Assembly (NCBI GenBank): GCA_021741905.1 | Contig: JAIOWZ010000011.1 | Location: 1 to 38,491, forward strand | Direction of reading: 5' to 3' | DNA from: Candidatus Planktophila sp. | Lineage (GTDB): Bacteria > Actinomycetota > Actinomycetes > Nanopelagicales > Nanopelagicaceae | Length of the DNA: 38,491 nucleotides | Part shown: positions 25,152 through 35,620 of the stretch, in pieces | Layout of the letters: each line of letters begins with the position of its first letter | Position numbering within the stretch: the stretch's first letter is position 1 | The notes under the pieces: model-generated | What the model saw: the letters and a program-made list of their open reading frames with translations, nothing else | Database searches by the model: none | What the model was told of the DNA's origin: nothing | Translations under genes and position numbers: made by a program

Positions 25152-28100
25152 ATGGCACTTGCATCCAATTATCCACAAGCACAAGGGCTCTATAACCCTG
25201 CCCAGGAACATGATGCTTGTGGAGTTGCGATGGTTGCGACCCTGAACAAGATCCCAACGCACGAAATTGTTGCCAAGGCGTTAACAGCTCTTCGCAATAT
25301 GGAACACCGTGGTGCATCAGGTGCTGAACCCGATAGCGGTGATGGCGCAGGTATTTTGATTCGTGTTCCAGATGCTTATTTCCAAGCAGTAGTTGAGTTC
25401 AAACTTCCGGCAGCAAATGCATATGCAACAGGTATTGCATTTGTTGCTCAAGGTGCTGATGTTAAAAGCGATATCTCAAAAATCGCTGAGCAAGAGGGTT
25501 TGGTTGTTCTTGGTTGGCGCGAAGTTCCGATTAATTCCAGTTCATTAGGCAAAACTGCGCTATCAGTCATGCCTGAGTTCCAACAATTATTCATTGCTGG
25601 CAAAAATGGCGAAACAGGCATTGAGTTAGATCGCCTTGCCTTTTGTTTGCGCAAACGTGCTGAGCACGCACTTGATCTCTACTTCCCATCATTGTCATCA
25701 CAAACCATTGTCTATAAAGGAATGCTCACAACCGGTCAGCTAGAAGAGTTTTTCCCAGAGCTATCTGATGAGCGCGTAATTTCACCGTTGGCTCTAGTTC
25801 ACTCTCGTTTTTCTACAAATACTTTTCCATCATGGCCACTTGCGCACCCTTACCGCTTTATTGCCCACAATGGTGAGATCAATACCGTTAAAGGAAATCG
25901 CAACTGGATGCGGGCACGCGAATCTTTACTTGCCAGCGATGTTATTCCAGGAGACCTTAAGCGGTTATTTCCAATCGTTGAAATGTCAGGATCAGATTCA
26001 GCCTCTTTCGATGAAGTACTAGAACTTTTATACTTGGGTGGGCGCTCACTTCCGCATGCTGTATTGATGATGATTCCTGAGGCTTGGGAAAACCATGCAA
26101 CGATGCCGCAGAACCGACGTGACTTTTATGCCTTCCACGCTTCCATGATGGAACCTTGGGATGGTCCGGCATGTGTGACATTTACTGATGGACATCAAGT
26201 CGGCGCGGTACTAGACCGCAATGGATTGCGTCCTTCACGTTTTTGGGTTACCAAAGATGGTCTCGTTGTTCTGGCATCTGAAGTTGGCGTACTAGATATT
26301 CCTGCTGAAAACATTGAGCGCAAGGGTCGCTTGCAGCCTGGAAAAATGTTCTTAGTAGATATTGAAGCGGGTCGCATTATTGAAGATGATGAAATTAAGG
26401 ATGATCTAGCTAATGCTGCCCCTTATAGGGATTGGATTGATGCTGGAATGGTCAAGCTCAGTGATCTTCCTTCACGCGAGCACATTGTTTATCCGCACTC
26501 ATCTGTTGTTCGACGCCAGCGTGCATTTGGATACACAGAAGAAGATCTGCGCATCCTTGTCACGCCTATGGCCAAGAACGGCATGGAAGCACTGGGATCG
26601 ATGGGAACAGATTCTCCCATTGCAGCACTCTCTGACAAGCCACGTTTAATCTTTGATTACTTCTCCCAACTCTTTGCACAGGTAACAAATCCACCACTAG
26701 ATGCAATTCGGGAAGAGCTAGTAACAAGTCTTGGAACATCCATGGGTCCAGAGCACAATTTGTTGGATCCAGGACCATCTAGCTGTCGTCAGATTTCTTT
26801 GGCATTTCCTGTGATTGATAATGATGAACTTGCAAAGATCATTCACGTTAACGCTGATGATGACTACCCAGGCTTAAGTGCGCATGTAGTTCGTGGCTTA
26901 TTTAGCATTGCAGATGGTGGAGATTCACTGCGTGATCGCCTAAAGGAGATCATGGTTGAAGTTTCACAAGCTATCAACGATGGTGCTCGCATAATTGTTT
27001 TATCTGATCGAGATGGTGATGCTGAAAACGCTCCAATTCCTTCTTTGCTACTTACATCTGCCGTGCATCATCACTTGATTCGGGAAAAGACTCGCACAAA
27101 GGTCGGTCTAGTTGTTGAAGCTGGCGATGTTCGGGAAGTCCACCATGTTGCATTACTTATTGGTTACGGCGCAGCATGTGTAAACCCATACCTTGCTATG
27201 GAGTCTGCTGAAGATTTAGTTCTACAAGGTGTCATCACGGGAATCACTCCAGAAAAGGCTGTTAAGAATCTGATTAAGAGCCTTGGCAAAGGCGTTCTCA
27301 AGGTGATGTCAAAGATGGGTATCAGCACGATCGCTTCCTATACAGGAGCTCAAGTTTTCGAAGCTATTGGGTTGTCACAAGAAGTTGTTGATGAGTACTT
27401 CGTGGGTACAACCTCTCGCCTTGGTGGAGTTTCGCTAGACATCATTGCCGAAGAGACAATTGCCCGTCACCACATTGCATATCCACCTGGGGGAGAAGTG
27501 CCAGGCACCAAGCGACTTCCAATTGGTGGGGAGTACCAGTGGCGCCGCGAGGGTGAACCACACCTGTTTGATCCAGAAACTGTCTTTACTTTGCAGCACT
27601 CAACCCGCAATAAGCGTTACGATATTTTCAAGCGCTATACCGATCGCGTCAATGAGCAAAGCACACGCCTGATGACACTTCGTGGATTGTTTGAATTTAA
27701 AGATGGTGTGAATGCGCCAATTTCTATTGATGAGGTGGAATCAATTCACGACATCATTAAGCGTTTTTCAACAGGTGCAATGTCCTATGGCTCTATTTCA
27801 GCAGAAGCTCATGAAACATTAGCGATTGCAATGAATCGTATTGGCGGAAAATCCAATACGGGCGAGGGCGGAGAAGAGCCTGAGCGTTATCTTCCAATGG
27901 CAAATGGTGATTCCAAGCGCTCTGCAATCAAGCAGGTTGCATCTGGTCGATTTGGCGTGAGCAGTAATTACTTGGTCAATAGCGATGATATCCAGATCAA
28001 GATTGCACAAGGTGCAAAACCAGGTGAAGGCGGTCAACTACCTGGTAATAAGGTTTATCCATGGATTGCTAAGGCACGTTACTCAACACCTGGTGTTGGT

Positions 28101-29669
28101 TTGATTTCACCGCCACCGCATCACGATATTTATTCAATTGAAGATCTGGCACAGTTAATTCATGATCTTAAGAACGCGAATAAGAATGCGCGCGTTCACG
28201 TGAAGTTAGTCGCAGAAGTTGGTGTCGGAACTGTTGCAGCTGGTGTTTCTAAGGCACATGCAGATGTTGTTTTGATTTCAGGCCATGATGGTGGAACCGG
28301 TGCTTCACCTCTTACATCTCTCAAGCACGCTGGTGCGCCATGGGAGTTAGGTCTGGCTGAAACACAGCAGACATTATTACTAAACGGACTTCGTGATCGG
28401 ATTGTTGTTCAGACAGATGGTCAGTTAAAAACTGGTCGAGATGTTGTCATCGCAGCGCTACTAGGTGCTGAAGAGTTCGGATTTGCCACGGCTCCGCTCG
28501 TTGTTTCTGGTTGCATCATGATGCGCGTGTGCCATTTGGATACCTGTCCGGTTGGAGTTGCAACACAAAACCCAGAGCTTCGCAAAAATTTCTCGGGTAA
28601 GCCTGAATTTGTTGAAACTTTCTTTGAGTACATTGCAGAAGAGGTTCGTGAAATCTTGGCTCAGCTTGGATTCCGCACACTTCTTGAAGCAGTTGGTCAT
28701 GTTGAGTCTCTTGATACCCGAAAGGCTATCGATCACTGGAAGGCGGCAGGGCTAAATCTGGAGCCGCTTTTGGTGCGCCCAAATGTTGACAGTCCTTTAC
28801 ACAACACTATTCAGCAAGATCATGGCTTAGCTGCTGCATTGGATAATACTTTGATCGAACTTTCAGAGGCAGCGCTGTCAAAGGGCGAAGCGGTCAGGAT
28901 TGATCTGCCGGTCCGAAATGTTAATCGCACAGTGGGAACGATGTTGGGTGCTGAGATAACACGCAAGTATGGCGCTGAGGGACTACCTGAGGGAACTATT
29001 GATGTGACACTGCATGGATCTGCCGGTCAGTCATTGGGTGCCTTTATTCCGAAGGGTCTAACAATTCGTCTGTATGGCGATTCAAATGATTATGTTGGTA
29101 AGGGAATTTCTGGGGGACGAGTAATTGTGCGCCCAGATGAAAAAGCCTCTTTCAAGTCCCAGGACAATGTTATTGCTGGAAATGTTATTGGCTATGGGGC
29201 AACAGCAGGAGACATTTTTATCCGAGGTGTTGTGGGAGAACGATTCTGTGTTCGAAATTCTGGTGCATTAGCTATCGTTGAAGGAATAGGTGATCACGGT
29301 TGTGAATACATGACCGGTGGAACAGTCGTTGTTCTTGGACGCACGGGTCGCAATATTGCCGCAGGTATGTCTGGTGGACGTGCTTTTGTTCTAGACCTTG
29401 ATACCGCAAATGTGAATGCTGACATGGTTGATGTGTTGGCCGTTCCAGAAGATCAGAAAGTGATTCTAAAAGCACATATTTCTTCATACTTTGCTGAAAC
29501 AGGTTCTGAGATCGCATCTGCATTATTAAGGGATTGGGAGAAGAGCATAAGCCGGATCTCATTGATCATGCCGCGTGATTATGCACGTGTGCTTGCGGCG
29601 ATGGAGCGAGCGGTCCGCGAAGGACTGCCGGCAGATGCACTAGTGATGGAGGTTGCAGCCAATGGCTGA
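25152..29669 (+). CDS. gltB: Glutamate synthase (NADPH) large subunit
   Basis: Makes two glutamates from glutamine and 2-oxoglutarate. The 1505-residue chain has a 22-residue propeptide ending before the catalytic Cys23 ([10 protein letters not shown]), a class II amidotransferase domain (about 23-430, with [15 protein letters not shown] and HNGEINT), a central domain, an FMN-binding synthase domain including [11 protein letters not shown] and [14 protein letters not shown], the [3Fe-4S] cysteines in [15 protein letters not shown], and the C-terminal GXGXG beta-helix domain. Start ATG 25152 has TAGGAG at 8 nt. It overlaps gltD by 8 nt. Together with glutamine synthetase (elsewhere) it forms the GS-GOGAT ammonia route. 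Confidence 0.98.
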   Translation: MALASNYPQAQGLYNPAQEHDACGVAMVATLNKIPTHEIVAKALTALRNMEHRGASGAEPDSGDGAGILIRVPDAYFQAVVEFKLPAANAYATGIAFVAQGADVKSDISKIAEQEGLVVLGWREVPINSSSLGKTALSVMPEFQQLFIAGKNGETGIELDRLAFCLRKRAEHALDLYFPSLSSQTIVYKGMLTTGQLEEFFPELSDERVISPLALVHSRFSTNTFPSWPLAHPYRFIAHNGEINTVKGNRNWMRARESLLASDVIPGDLKRLFPIVEMSGSDSASFDEVLELLYLGGRSLPHAVLMMIPEAWENHATMPQNRRDFYAFHASMMEPWDGPACVTFTDGHQVGAVLDRNGLRPSRFWVTKDGLVVLASEVGVLDIPAENIERKGRLQPGKMFLVDIEAGRIIEDDEIKDDLANAAPYRDWIDAGMVKLSDLPSREHIVYPHSSVVRRQRAFGYTEEDLRILVTPMAKNGMEALGSMGTDSPIAALSDKPRLIFDYFSQLFAQVTNPPLDAIREELVTSLGTSMGPEHNLLDPGPSSCRQISLAFPVIDNDELAKIIHVNADDDYPGLSAHVVRGLFSIADGGDSLRDRLKEIMVEVSQAINDGARIIVLSDRDGDAENAPIPSLLLTSAVHHHLIREKTRTKVGLVVEAGDVREVHHVALLIGYGAACVNPYLAMESAEDLVLQGVITGITPEKAVKNLIKSLGKGVLKVMSKMGISTIASYTGAQVFEAIGLSQEVVDEYFVGTTSRLGGVSLDIIAEETIARHHIAYPPGGEVPGTKRLPIGGEYQWRREGEPHLFDPETVFTLQHSTRNKRYDIFKRYTDRVNEQSTRLMTLRGLFEFKDGVNAPISIDEVESIHDIIKRFSTGAMSYGSISAEAHETLAIAMNRIGGKSNTGEGGEEPERYLPMANGDSKRSAIKQVASGRFGVSSNYLVNSDDIQIKIAQGAKPGEGGQLPGNKVYPWIAKARYSTPGVGLISPPPHHDIYSIEDLAQLIHDLKNANKNARVHVKLVAEVGVGTVAAGVSKAHADVVLISGHDGGTGASPLTSLKHAGAPWELGLAETQQTLLLNGLRDRIVVQTDGQLKTGRDVVIAALLGAEEFGFATAPLVVSGCIMMRVCHLDTCPVGVATQNPELRKNFSGKPEFVETFFEYIAEEVREILAQLGFRTLLEAVGHVESLDTRKAIDHWKAAGLNLEPLLVRPNVDSPLHNTIQQDHGLAAALDNTLIELSEAALSKGEAVRIDLPVRNVNRTVGTMLGAEITRKYGAEGLPEGTIDVTLHGSAGQSLGAFIPKGLTIRLYGDSNDYVGKGISGGRVIVRPDEKASFKSQDNVIAGNVIGYGATAGDIFIRGVVGERFCVRNSGALAIVEGIGDHGCEYMTGGTVVVLGRTGRNIAAGMSGGRAFVLDLDTANVNADMVDVLAVPEDQKVILKAHISSYFAETGSEIASALLRDWEKSISRISLIMPRDYARVLAAMERAVREGLPADALVMEVAANG

Positions 29670-31116
29670 TCCAAAGGGATTTATGACAACTCCTCGAGAG
29701 CTTCCTACTCGTAGGCCAGTTGATGTTCGCATTCAAGATTGGCGTGAAGTGTATGAACCACAAAGCTTTGAGCATCTACAAAAGCAAGCTGGTCGCTGCA
29801 TGGATTGTGGAATTCCTTTTTGCCACAACGGTTGCCCGCTCGGCAATTTGATTCCTGAGTGGAATGACTTAATCTGGCGTGGCGACAAAGAAGAAGCAAT
29901 TGATCGCTTGCACGCGACTAATAACTTTCCAGAGTTCACCGGACGGCTATGTCCTGCGCCTTGTGAGACGGCATGTGTAGTTGCAATTAACCGTGATGCT
30001 GTAACCATTAAACAAATCGAACTACGCACAATTGAAGAAGCATTTGATGCGGGCAATGTGAAGCCAATGGCACCTGATCGCTTAACTGGCAAGACCGTTG
30101 CAGTAATTGGTTCAGGCCCCGCAGGCCTTGCTGCGGCGCAGCAACTAACTCGTGCTGGGCACACCGTTGCTGTGTATGACCGTGCGGACAAAATTGGTGG
30201 GCTGCTTCGCTACGGTATCCCTGAATTTAAAATGGAAAAACACATTCTTGATCGTCGCCTAGAACAAATGGAAAAAGAGGGAACACGTTTTCGCCCAGGT
30301 GTTGATGTTGGTCTGGAATTGACTGGCTCTGATCTACGCAAAAAGTATGACGCTGTTGTGTTAGCAGTTGGTGCAACTCAATGGAGAGATCTTCCCATTA
30401 AGGGCCGTGATTACAAGGGTATTTATCAAGCTATGGAGTTTTTGCCATGGGGCAATAAACAAGCGCTAGGTGAAATTGAAAATCCAGATATCAATGTTGC
30501 GGGTAAACATGTTGTTATCCTTGGTGGTGGCGATACTGGTGCCGATTGTTTAGGAACTTCTATTCGTCAGGGCGCTGCAAGTATCACTCAACTAGAAATC
30601 ATGCCTCGTCCGACAGAAGAGCGACCTGAGGGACAACCCTGGCCTACGTATCCAATGATTTATCGTGTTTCTAGTGCGCATGAAGAAAATGACAACCGAG
30701 TATTTGCTGTTAGCACTGAGGAGTTCTTGGGGGATGAGCAAGGAAATCTTCGCGCAATCAAGATTGTCGAAACTGAATTCATAGACGGCAAATTCGCCCC
30801 TGTTGCAGGATCAGAGAAAGAAATTAAGTGTGATTTTGTTTTCATGGCTATGGGATTTACTGGACCAGAGAAGTCACCTTTGCTGACACAACTTGAGGTC
30901 GAATTAGATGAGCGTGGCATGATTAAGCGGGATAAGAACTTTCAATCAACAGAGGAAGGGATTTTCGTTGCTGGCGATGCTGGACGCGGACAATCATTGA
31001 TTGTGTGGGCAATTGCTGAAGGGCGAAGCACAGCTGCAGCAGTTGATAGATATCTCACTGGGCGTACTCAACTTCCTGTGCCGATTGCGCCAACTGACCG
31101 CCCACTGATGGTTTAA
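29662..31116 (+). CDS. gltD: Glutamate synthase (NADPH) small subunit
   Basis: FAD protein that takes electrons from NADPH and passes them through 4Fe-4S clusters to GltB. Cluster cysteines: Cys46, Cys49, Cys54, Cys58 in [17 protein letters not shown], and a second set in [14 protein letters not shown] site [20 protein letters not shown] site [16 protein letters not shown], and the C-terminal [20 protein letters not shown]. The ATG at 29662 is chosen because GGAGG (29648-29652) lies 9 nt upstream; an in-frame TTG at 29653 is too close to it. 484 residues, typical. Confidence 0.97.
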   Translation: MADPKGFMTTPRELPTRRPVDVRIQDWREVYEPQSFEHLQKQAGRCMDCGIPFCHNGCPLGNLIPEWNDLIWRGDKEEAIDRLHATNNFPEFTGRLCPAPCETACVVAINRDAVTIKQIELRTIEEAFDAGNVKPMAPDRLTGKTVAVIGSGPAGLAAAQQLTRAGHTVAVYDRADKIGGLLRYGIPEFKMEKHILDRRLEQMEKEGTRFRPGVDVGLELTGSDLRKKYDAVVLAVGATQWRDLPIKGRDYKGIYQAMEFLPWGNKQALGEIENPDINVAGKHVVILGGGDTGADCLGTSIRQGAASITQLEIMPRPTEERPEGQPWPTYPMIYRVSSAHEENDNRVFAVSTEEFLGDEQGNLRAIKIVETEFIDGKFAPVAGSEKEIKCDFVFMAMGFTGPEKSPLLTQLEVELDERGMIKRDKNFQSTEEGIFVAGDAGRGQSLIVWAIAEGRSTAAAVDRYLTGRTQLPVPIAPTDRPLMV

Positions 31117-31125
31117 GGTTGACGC

Positions 31126-32565
31126 ATGCGTAGAGCCAAGATTGTTTGCACGATGGGTCCAGCAGTTGAATCTCCTGAGAAGGTTAAGGAGCTCATCGAG
31201 GCGGGCATGAATATGGCTCGACTCAACCTGTCACATGGCGGTTATGAGGAGCATCAAACACGTTTAGATCGTGTGCGCGCTGCTGCAAAGGAGGCAGGAA
31301 CGCCTGTTGCAATCCTGGTTGACCTTCAAGGCCCGAAGATTCGCCTTGCACGATTTGCCAATGGTCCACATGAGTTAGAGCGTGGAGATATCTTCACAAT
31401 AACGACCGATGATGTTGAAGGAACCAAAGATCGCGTTGGAACTACCTATAAAGGTTTACCAGGAGATTGCAAACCCGGAGATCGCATTCTGATTGATGAT
31501 GGCAAAGTAACCGTCGAAGTTGTTGAAGTAAAAGGTAATGATGTTGTAACAAGAGTAATTCAGCCAGGCGCAGTAAGTAATAGCAAGGGTATTAACCTTC
31601 CAGGCGTAGCGGTTTCAGTACCGGCTCTTTCAGAAAAAGATAAAGAAGATCTGCGTTGGGGAATGAAAGCTGGTGCAGATTTTATTGCGCTTTCCTTTGT
31701 TAGAAACGCTGCTGACATTAAAGATGTCCACGCAATCATGGATGAAATTGGTTTCCGCATTCCGGTAATTGCTAAAATTGAAAAGCCACAAGCTGTCGAT
31801 AATCTGGAAGAAATTGTCGCAGCCTTTGATGGCATCATGGTCGCACGTGGCGATCTTGGAGTAGAGATGCCAATTGAAGAAGTGCCACTAGTTCAAAAGC
31901 GCTGTATTGAGTTAGCACGAGAGGCTGCGAAGCCGGTCATTGTTGCAACCCAGATGCTGGATTCAATGATCACTAACTCTTCACCTACTAGAGCTGAAGC
32001 AACAGATTGCGCCAACGCAGTACTAGATGGCGCAGATGCATTGATGTTGTCAGGTGAAACATCTGTTGGAGCATTTGCTATCGAAGCTGTTGCAACAATG
32101 GCACGCATTATTGCTCGCACCGAAGAAGGTGGATTCGAAATGATTCGCGCGTTGCGAACAACACCAAAGACAAAGGGTGGGGCAATTACCCGTGCAGCAG
32201 CTGAAGTAGGCGCAATTGTTGGCGCTAAGTACTTGGTGACCTTCACGCAATCAGGTGACTCTGCTCGCAGAATGGCGCGTCTGCGTTCACCCATTCCTAT
32301 TGTTGCTTTCACGCCAGAAGTTGGAACATATAACCGTCTTGCCTTGTCGTGGGGAGTTGAACCAGAGGTAACCCCAATGGTTAAGCACACCGATGAGATG
32401 GTCAAGCAGGCCGATACTTTGTTAATTGAATCTGGCCGCGCTCAAATCGGCGAAAATGTAGTCATCGTTGCAGGATCTCCTCCAGGAATTCCTGGCTCAA
32501 CCAATGCAATGCGTGTTCACGTTGTGGGAGATGCAGTTGGCGGGGTAGTAGCGGCATACCGCTAA
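31126..32565 (+). CDS. pyk: Pyruvate kinase
   Basis: Last glycolytic step, PEP and ADP to pyruvate and ATP. The 479-residue product starts MRRAKIVCTMGPAVESPEK, with the substrate blocks NMARLNLSHG, LVDLQGPKIR, the signature IAKIEKPQAVDNLEEI, VARGDLGVEMP, ATQMLDSM and LDGADALMLSGETSVG, and a C-terminal regulatory domain. ATG 31126 is preceded by TAAGG. The stop codon lies within TAAGAT, which may act as a -10 for the downstream tRNA. Conserved neighbour of pdtaR and gltD in Actinobacteria. Confidence 0.97.
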   Translation: MRRAKIVCTMGPAVESPEKVKELIEAGMNMARLNLSHGGYEEHQTRLDRVRAAAKEAGTPVAILVDLQGPKIRLARFANGPHELERGDIFTITTDDVEGTKDRVGTTYKGLPGDCKPGDRILIDDGKVTVEVVEVKGNDVVTRVIQPGAVSNSKGINLPGVAVSVPALSEKDKEDLRWGMKAGADFIALSFVRNAADIKDVHAIMDEIGFRIPVIAKIEKPQAVDNLEEIVAAFDGIMVARGDLGVEMPIEEVPLVQKRCIELAREAAKPVIVATQMLDSMITNSSPTRAEATDCANAVLDGADALMLSGETSVGAFAIEAVATMARIIARTEEGGFEMIRALRTTPKTKGGAITRAAAEVGAIVGAKYLVTFTQSGDSARRMARLRSPIPIVAFTPEVGTYNRLALSWGVEPEVTPMVKHTDEMVKQADTLLIESGRAQIGENVVIVAGSPPGIPGSTNAMRVHVVGDAVGGVVAAYR

Positions 32566-32568
32566 GAT
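32563..32568 (+). promoter_or_regulatory. Possible -10 element for the tRNA, overlapping the pyk stop
   Basis: TAAGAT fits TANNNT and ends 13 bases before the mature tRNA 5' end. TTGGCG at 32537-32542 is a poor -35 candidate with a 20-base spacer. The tRNA could equally be processed from the pyk transcript. Confidence 0.25.
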
Positions 32569-32581
32569 TGCCCCAACAAAT

Positions 32582-32654
32582 GCCTCGGTACTCCAACGGT
32601 AGAGAGGGCAGTCTCAAACACTGCATAGTGTCGGTTCGAATCCGACTCGGGGCA
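32582..32654 (+). tRNA. tRNA with CAA anticodon (Leu by anticodon), class I with short variable loop
   Basis: A complete 73-nt cloverleaf: acceptor GCCTCGG with TCGGGGC (one T-G and one G-T pair), D arm with GGTA and a stem of only three CTC/GAG pairs, anticodon stem GCAGT/ACTGC with loop CTCAAAC (anticodon CAA at 32615-32617, A37), variable loop of five bases (ATAGT), T arm GTCGG-TTCGAAT-CCGAC, and discriminator A73. CCA is not encoded. CAA reads UUG, a leucine codon, but bacterial tRNA-Leu normally has a long variable arm, which is absent here. The tRNA call is strong; the amino-acid identity is uncertain. Confidence 0.85.
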
Positions 32655-32688
32655 CGCTAGAAGTACTAATTGAAAGGATCACTTGAAC

Positions 32689-33264
32689 ATGAGCGTTCGG
32701 ATCCTTGTGGCAGAAGATGAAGCCTTAATTCGCATGGACCTTGTTGAAATGTTGCAAGGTGCCGGGTATGAAGTTGTTGCCCAAGCAACAAATGGACAAG
32801 AGGCAATTGATTTAGCCATAGAACATAAACCGGATCTTGCAATTCTTGATGTGAAGATGCCGATCCTTGACGGAATTTCTGCGGCAGAAAAGATTATTGA
32901 GATTGCTCCGGTTTTAATGCTGACCGCTTTTTCCCAAAAGGAGTTGGTGGATCGTGCACGCGATGCAGGAGTGATGGCCTATGTCGTCAAGCCCTTCACT
33001 ATCGGGGATTTAATGCCCGCCATAGAAATTGCAATTAGTAGGCATGTGCAAATGAGAACTTTGGCCGAAGAAGTAGCAGATCTCCATGACCGCCTTGAAA
33101 CACGCAAGCTCATAGACCGAGCAAAGGGCATTTTGATGAAAGCACTCAATCTTTCAGAGCCAGAAGCTTTCTCATGGATTCAAAGAGCGGCTATGGACCG
33201 TCGCCTTTCAATGAAAGATGTAGCTGAAGCGGTAATTAACCCCAACGCGGTGCCTGATAAGTAG
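32689..33264 (+). CDS. pdtaR: PdtaR-type response regulator with ANTAR RNA-binding domain
   Basis: Two-component regulator of 191 residues. The receiver domain (about 1-120) has acidic residues in AEDEA, phospho-acceptor Asp54 in AILDVKMP, Thr in MLTAFS and Lys in VVKPF. The C-terminal ANTAR domain (about 130-185) has the pattern LIDRAKGILMKALNLSEPEAF. ANTAR proteins bind paired hairpins in nascent RNA and prevent termination. Its usual partner is the PdtaS kinase, which is not in this window. The ATG at 32689 is chosen over TTG 32683 because AAAGGA (32673-32678) is then 10 nt away. It lies 34 nt after the tRNA. Confidence 0.92.
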   Translation: MSVRILVAEDEALIRMDLVEMLQGAGYEVVAQATNGQEAIDLAIEHKPDLAILDVKMPILDGISAAEKIIEIAPVLMLTAFSQKELVDRARDAGVMAYVVKPFTIGDLMPAIEIAISRHVQMRTLAEEVADLHDRLETRKLIDRAKGILMKALNLSEPEAFSWIQRAAMDRRLSMKDVAEAVINPNAVPDK

Positions 33265-33418
33265 GTTTAGTTTTCGTCTCACTACTTGATACAAAGAGTC
33301 CCAAATATAACGAAAGAGAAACAATTTACGCTTGATTTACTCTTGTCTATTCCTCACCCCTGGCATTACCCTTTCAGCCTCCCTGTCCCGGGATGGATTT
33401 ACAACAGGAAGGAACACA
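33265..33418 (+). other. livK upstream region (154 nt)
   Basis: Non-coding leader between pdtaR and livK. It contains CCTGT (33382-33386) able to pair with ACAGG (33404-33408), which touches the AGGAAGGA ribosome site (33406-33413), and a CCTCCCT (33378-33384) partly complementary to the same site. A weak regulatory hairpin is possible. No clear -35/-10 pair, terminator or paired ANTAR hexaloops could be identified. Confidence 0.3.
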
Positions 33419-34552
33419 ATGAAGAAGATTCAAGCTGGCGTCATTGCCGCTCTTGCTCTTGTTCTGAGCTTTACCTTGAGTGCATGTGGTGGCGGATCAG
33501 ACACCATCAAGATTGCATACCAAGGTCCACTAAGCGGTGGAGAAGCTCAAACAGGAATTGACGAGCAAAACGCAGTCAAGTTCGCAATTGAACTTTATAA
33601 CGCAACAAACCCAGAGAAGAAGATTGAACTAGTTTCAGCAGATGATCAGGGCGATGGAACAGTAGCTGCAGGAGTAGCTCCAGGAATTGCAAACGATGAA
33701 AGCATCGTTGCTGTTGTTGGACCAGCATACTCAGGCGCAACAATTGCATCACTTCCTTATTACAAGGAAGCTGGAATGCCAATGATCTCTCCATCAGCAA
33801 CAAAGGTTTCACTAACAGATCCAGCAGTTGCAGGTGAATTTGGTGGTCCAGTATTCCACCGTATTCCAGCAACAGATAAGATCCAAGGACCAGCACTAGG
33901 AAAGCTTGCTGTAAGTGGCGTAGCTGCACCTAAGGTGTTTGTTGTTGACGATCAGACCGCTTATTCAGTTGGTCTAGTTGAGTACCTATTGCCTTCACTA
34001 CCTAAGGCTTCACTTGTTGGAACAGACAGCACAAAGAATGACACTGCTGACTTTGCTCCAACAGTTGCAAAGATCAAGGCTAAGGGTGCAAACGTTGTTA
34101 TCTACACTGGTTACTACTCACAGGCTGCAGTTCTCGTAAAGCAGCTTCGTGATGCGGGTTACAAGGGCATCTTTGCTGGCGGCGACGGAGTTCTTAACTC
34201 AGAGTTTGCTGTTCTAGCAGGAGCTGCTGCAGAAGGCGCACGCCTAACTGGAGCAACTGTTCCACTTGGTGAGCTTTCACCTGAGTTGGCTGCCAAGTTC
34301 AAGGAGTCACAAGGCGTTGAGCCAGGTGTATATGCAGCTGAATCATTTGATGCAGCGAACATAATCATCGAAGCAATCAAGGCTGGAAACACAACTCGCG
34401 CAACAATCCTTGCTTACATCAAGACCGTCGCATACGTCGGTGTTGGTGGACAGACAATTTCATTTGATGCAAACGGAGATTCAACTCTCGGTTTCATCAA
34501 TGGCTTCCTGGTCAAGGATGGCAAGGTTGTTAGTACTGGAGCTGTAAAGTAA
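33419..34552 (+). CDS. livK: LivK-type substrate-binding lipoprotein
   Basis: Extracytoplasmic binding protein of a HAAT-family ABC transporter. The N-terminus is a lipoprotein signal peptide: MKK, a hydrophobic stretch (about 8-20), and lipobox LSAC with Cys23, followed by GGGSDTIKIAYQGPLSGG. The two-lobed periplasmic-binding fold follows, with PAYSGATIA and MISPSATKVSL typical of leucine-family binders. 377 residues. The ATG at 33419 is chosen because AGGAAGGA precedes it and the signal peptide then starts correctly; an upstream in-frame TTG (33332) is not supported. The ligand is probably an amino acid, branched-chain or other. Lgt and LspA should process it. Confidence 0.93.
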   Translation: MKKIQAGVIAALALVLSFTLSACGGGSDTIKIAYQGPLSGGEAQTGIDEQNAVKFAIELYNATNPEKKIELVSADDQGDGTVAAGVAPGIANDESIVAVVGPAYSGATIASLPYYKEAGMPMISPSATKVSLTDPAVAGEFGGPVFHRIPATDKIQGPALGKLAVSGVAAPKVFVVDDQTAYSVGLVEYLLPSLPKASLVGTDSTKNDTADFAPTVAKIKAKGANVVIYTGYYSQAAVLVKQLRDAGYKGIFAGGDGVLNSEFAVLAGAAAEGARLTGATVPLGELSPELAAKFKESQGVEPGVYAAESFDAANIIIEAIKAGNTTRATILAYIKTVAYVGVGGQTISFDANGDSTLGFINGFLVKDGKVVSTGAVK

Positions 34553-34558
34553 TAACAA

Positions 34559-34575
34559 TTCACGTATTTCGTGAA
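34559..34575 (+). other. Small inverted repeat after livK
   Basis: TTCACG-TATTT-CGTGAA forms a 6-bp stem with a 5-base loop just after the livK stop. Too small and without a T-tract to be a standard terminator; it may act with the larger hairpin 17 nt downstream. Confidence 0.5.
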
Positions 34576-34591
34576 AAGTAAGACTGTTAAG

Positions 34592-34630
34592 GTGAGTACC
34601 TCAGGAGCATTAAGTTCCTGAGGTACTCAC
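34592..34630 (+). terminator. 15-bp perfect hairpin between livK and livH
   Basis: GTGAGTACCTCAGGA (34592-34606) is exactly complementary to TCCTGAGGTACTCAC (34616-34630), with a 9-base loop. There is no run of Ts after it (TACATTAAAG follows), so it is more likely a partial terminator or 3'-end stabiliser that lets livK mRNA outnumber the permease genes, as often seen for binding proteins, than a full stop to transcription. Confidence 0.65.
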
Positions 34631-34669
34631 TACATTAAAGATCTATTTATGGCTCATTGAGAGGGCAGA

Positions 34670-35620
34670 ATGTTTTCAACTTTAATTGATCAATTTTGGT
34701 CGCTGACTCTCTCTGGAATCGCTTTAGGATTTATTTATGTTCTGATCTCACTTGGCTACACCATGGTGTACGGCGTTCTTCGTATGATCAATTTCGCGAA
34801 CTCTGAGATCTTTATGTTTGGCACATTTGCCACAATCGTTATTTCCAGAGATTTTCTTGGCAATGTTGATGGCACTAAATCGCTTCCGCTGCCTAAGCTG
34901 ATATTAACTATTACTCTCTGCTTGCTAGGGTCAATGCTCGTTTCAGGATTAGTGGCAGTTTTTGTCGAGTTAGTTGCTTATCGCCGTCTCCGTGCGCGTG
35001 GCACAAACAAATTAGCGACACTCATTTCTGCTATCGGTATTTCAATTGTTCTCAGTGAGTTTATGCGCATCATCACAAATTCTCGCCCGACTCTCAATCC
35101 CCGTGTTTTAGAAAAGAAATCCTTATTTGAAATTGCTGGTGCAAGTTTTAGAATGGACACCGTACTTACCATTATCTTTGCCGCGGTTCTTTTTGTAGTC
35201 CTTGATCGCTTTGTAAAGTTCAGCAGATTGGGTCGAGCCATTCGCGCAGTCTCAATGAATGAGGATGCATCAAAGTTAATGGGAGTGGATCTCAATAAGG
35301 TGATTTCAGCTACCTTCTTAATCGGTGGGTTGATGTCAGGTGCGGCGGCGTTCTTCTACACTCTGACCTATGAAAATACTAAGTTTAATGTTGGATTTAC
35401 TTTGGGATTAGCTGCATTCACTGCTGCTGTTATAGGTGGTATCGGAAACATTCGCGGGGCATTTTTTGGGGGGCTCTCACTTGGACTTGTTGAGGTTTAT
35501 GCATCCTCAATTTTAGGAACGGAATGGAAATCGGTGACTGTCTTTATTATCTTGGTACTGGTCTTAGTGCTCAAACCGAATGGAATTTTCGGCGAAGCTG
35601 TTCAGCAGACGAGGGCATAG
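34670..35620 (+). CDS. livH: LivH-type ABC permease
   Basis: Inner-membrane permease of the HAAT family, 316 residues, with about eight hydrophobic segments. The N-terminal SGIALGFIYVLISLGYTMVYGVLRMINFANSE is the LivH hallmark, and the EAA-like cytosolic loop includes AIRAVSMNEDASKLMGVDLNKVI, where the ATPases dock. ATG 34670 has GAGAGGG upstream. It follows livK after a 117-nt gap containing a strong hairpin and is directly followed by livM (no gap). Confidence 0.95.
   Translation: MFSTLIDQFWSLTLSGIALGFIYVLISLGYTMVYGVLRMINFANSEIFMFGTFATIVISRDFLGNVDGTKSLPLPKLILTITLCLLGSMLVSGLVAVFVELVAYRRLRARGTNKLATLISAIGISIVLSEFMRIITNSRPTLNPRVLEKKSLFEIAGASFRMDTVLTIIFAAVLFVVLDRFVKFSRLGRAIRAVSMNEDASKLMGVDLNKVISATFLIGGLMSGAAAFFYTLTYENTKFNVGFTLGLAAFTAAVIGGIGNIRGAFFGGLSLGLVEVYASSILGTEWKSVTVFIILVLVLVLKPNGIFGEAVQQTRA

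Noticed and set aside
33332-33418. N-terminal extension of LivK
   Set aside because: It would put 29 residues before a standard lipoprotein signal peptide; the ATG at 33419 has a good ribosome site.
33265-33418. ANTAR target (two hexaloop hairpins) in the livK leader
   Set aside because: Only a 6-bp long-range pairing (AAGAGT with ACTCTT) and weak local pairings were found; no paired hexaloop structure with the expected loop bases.
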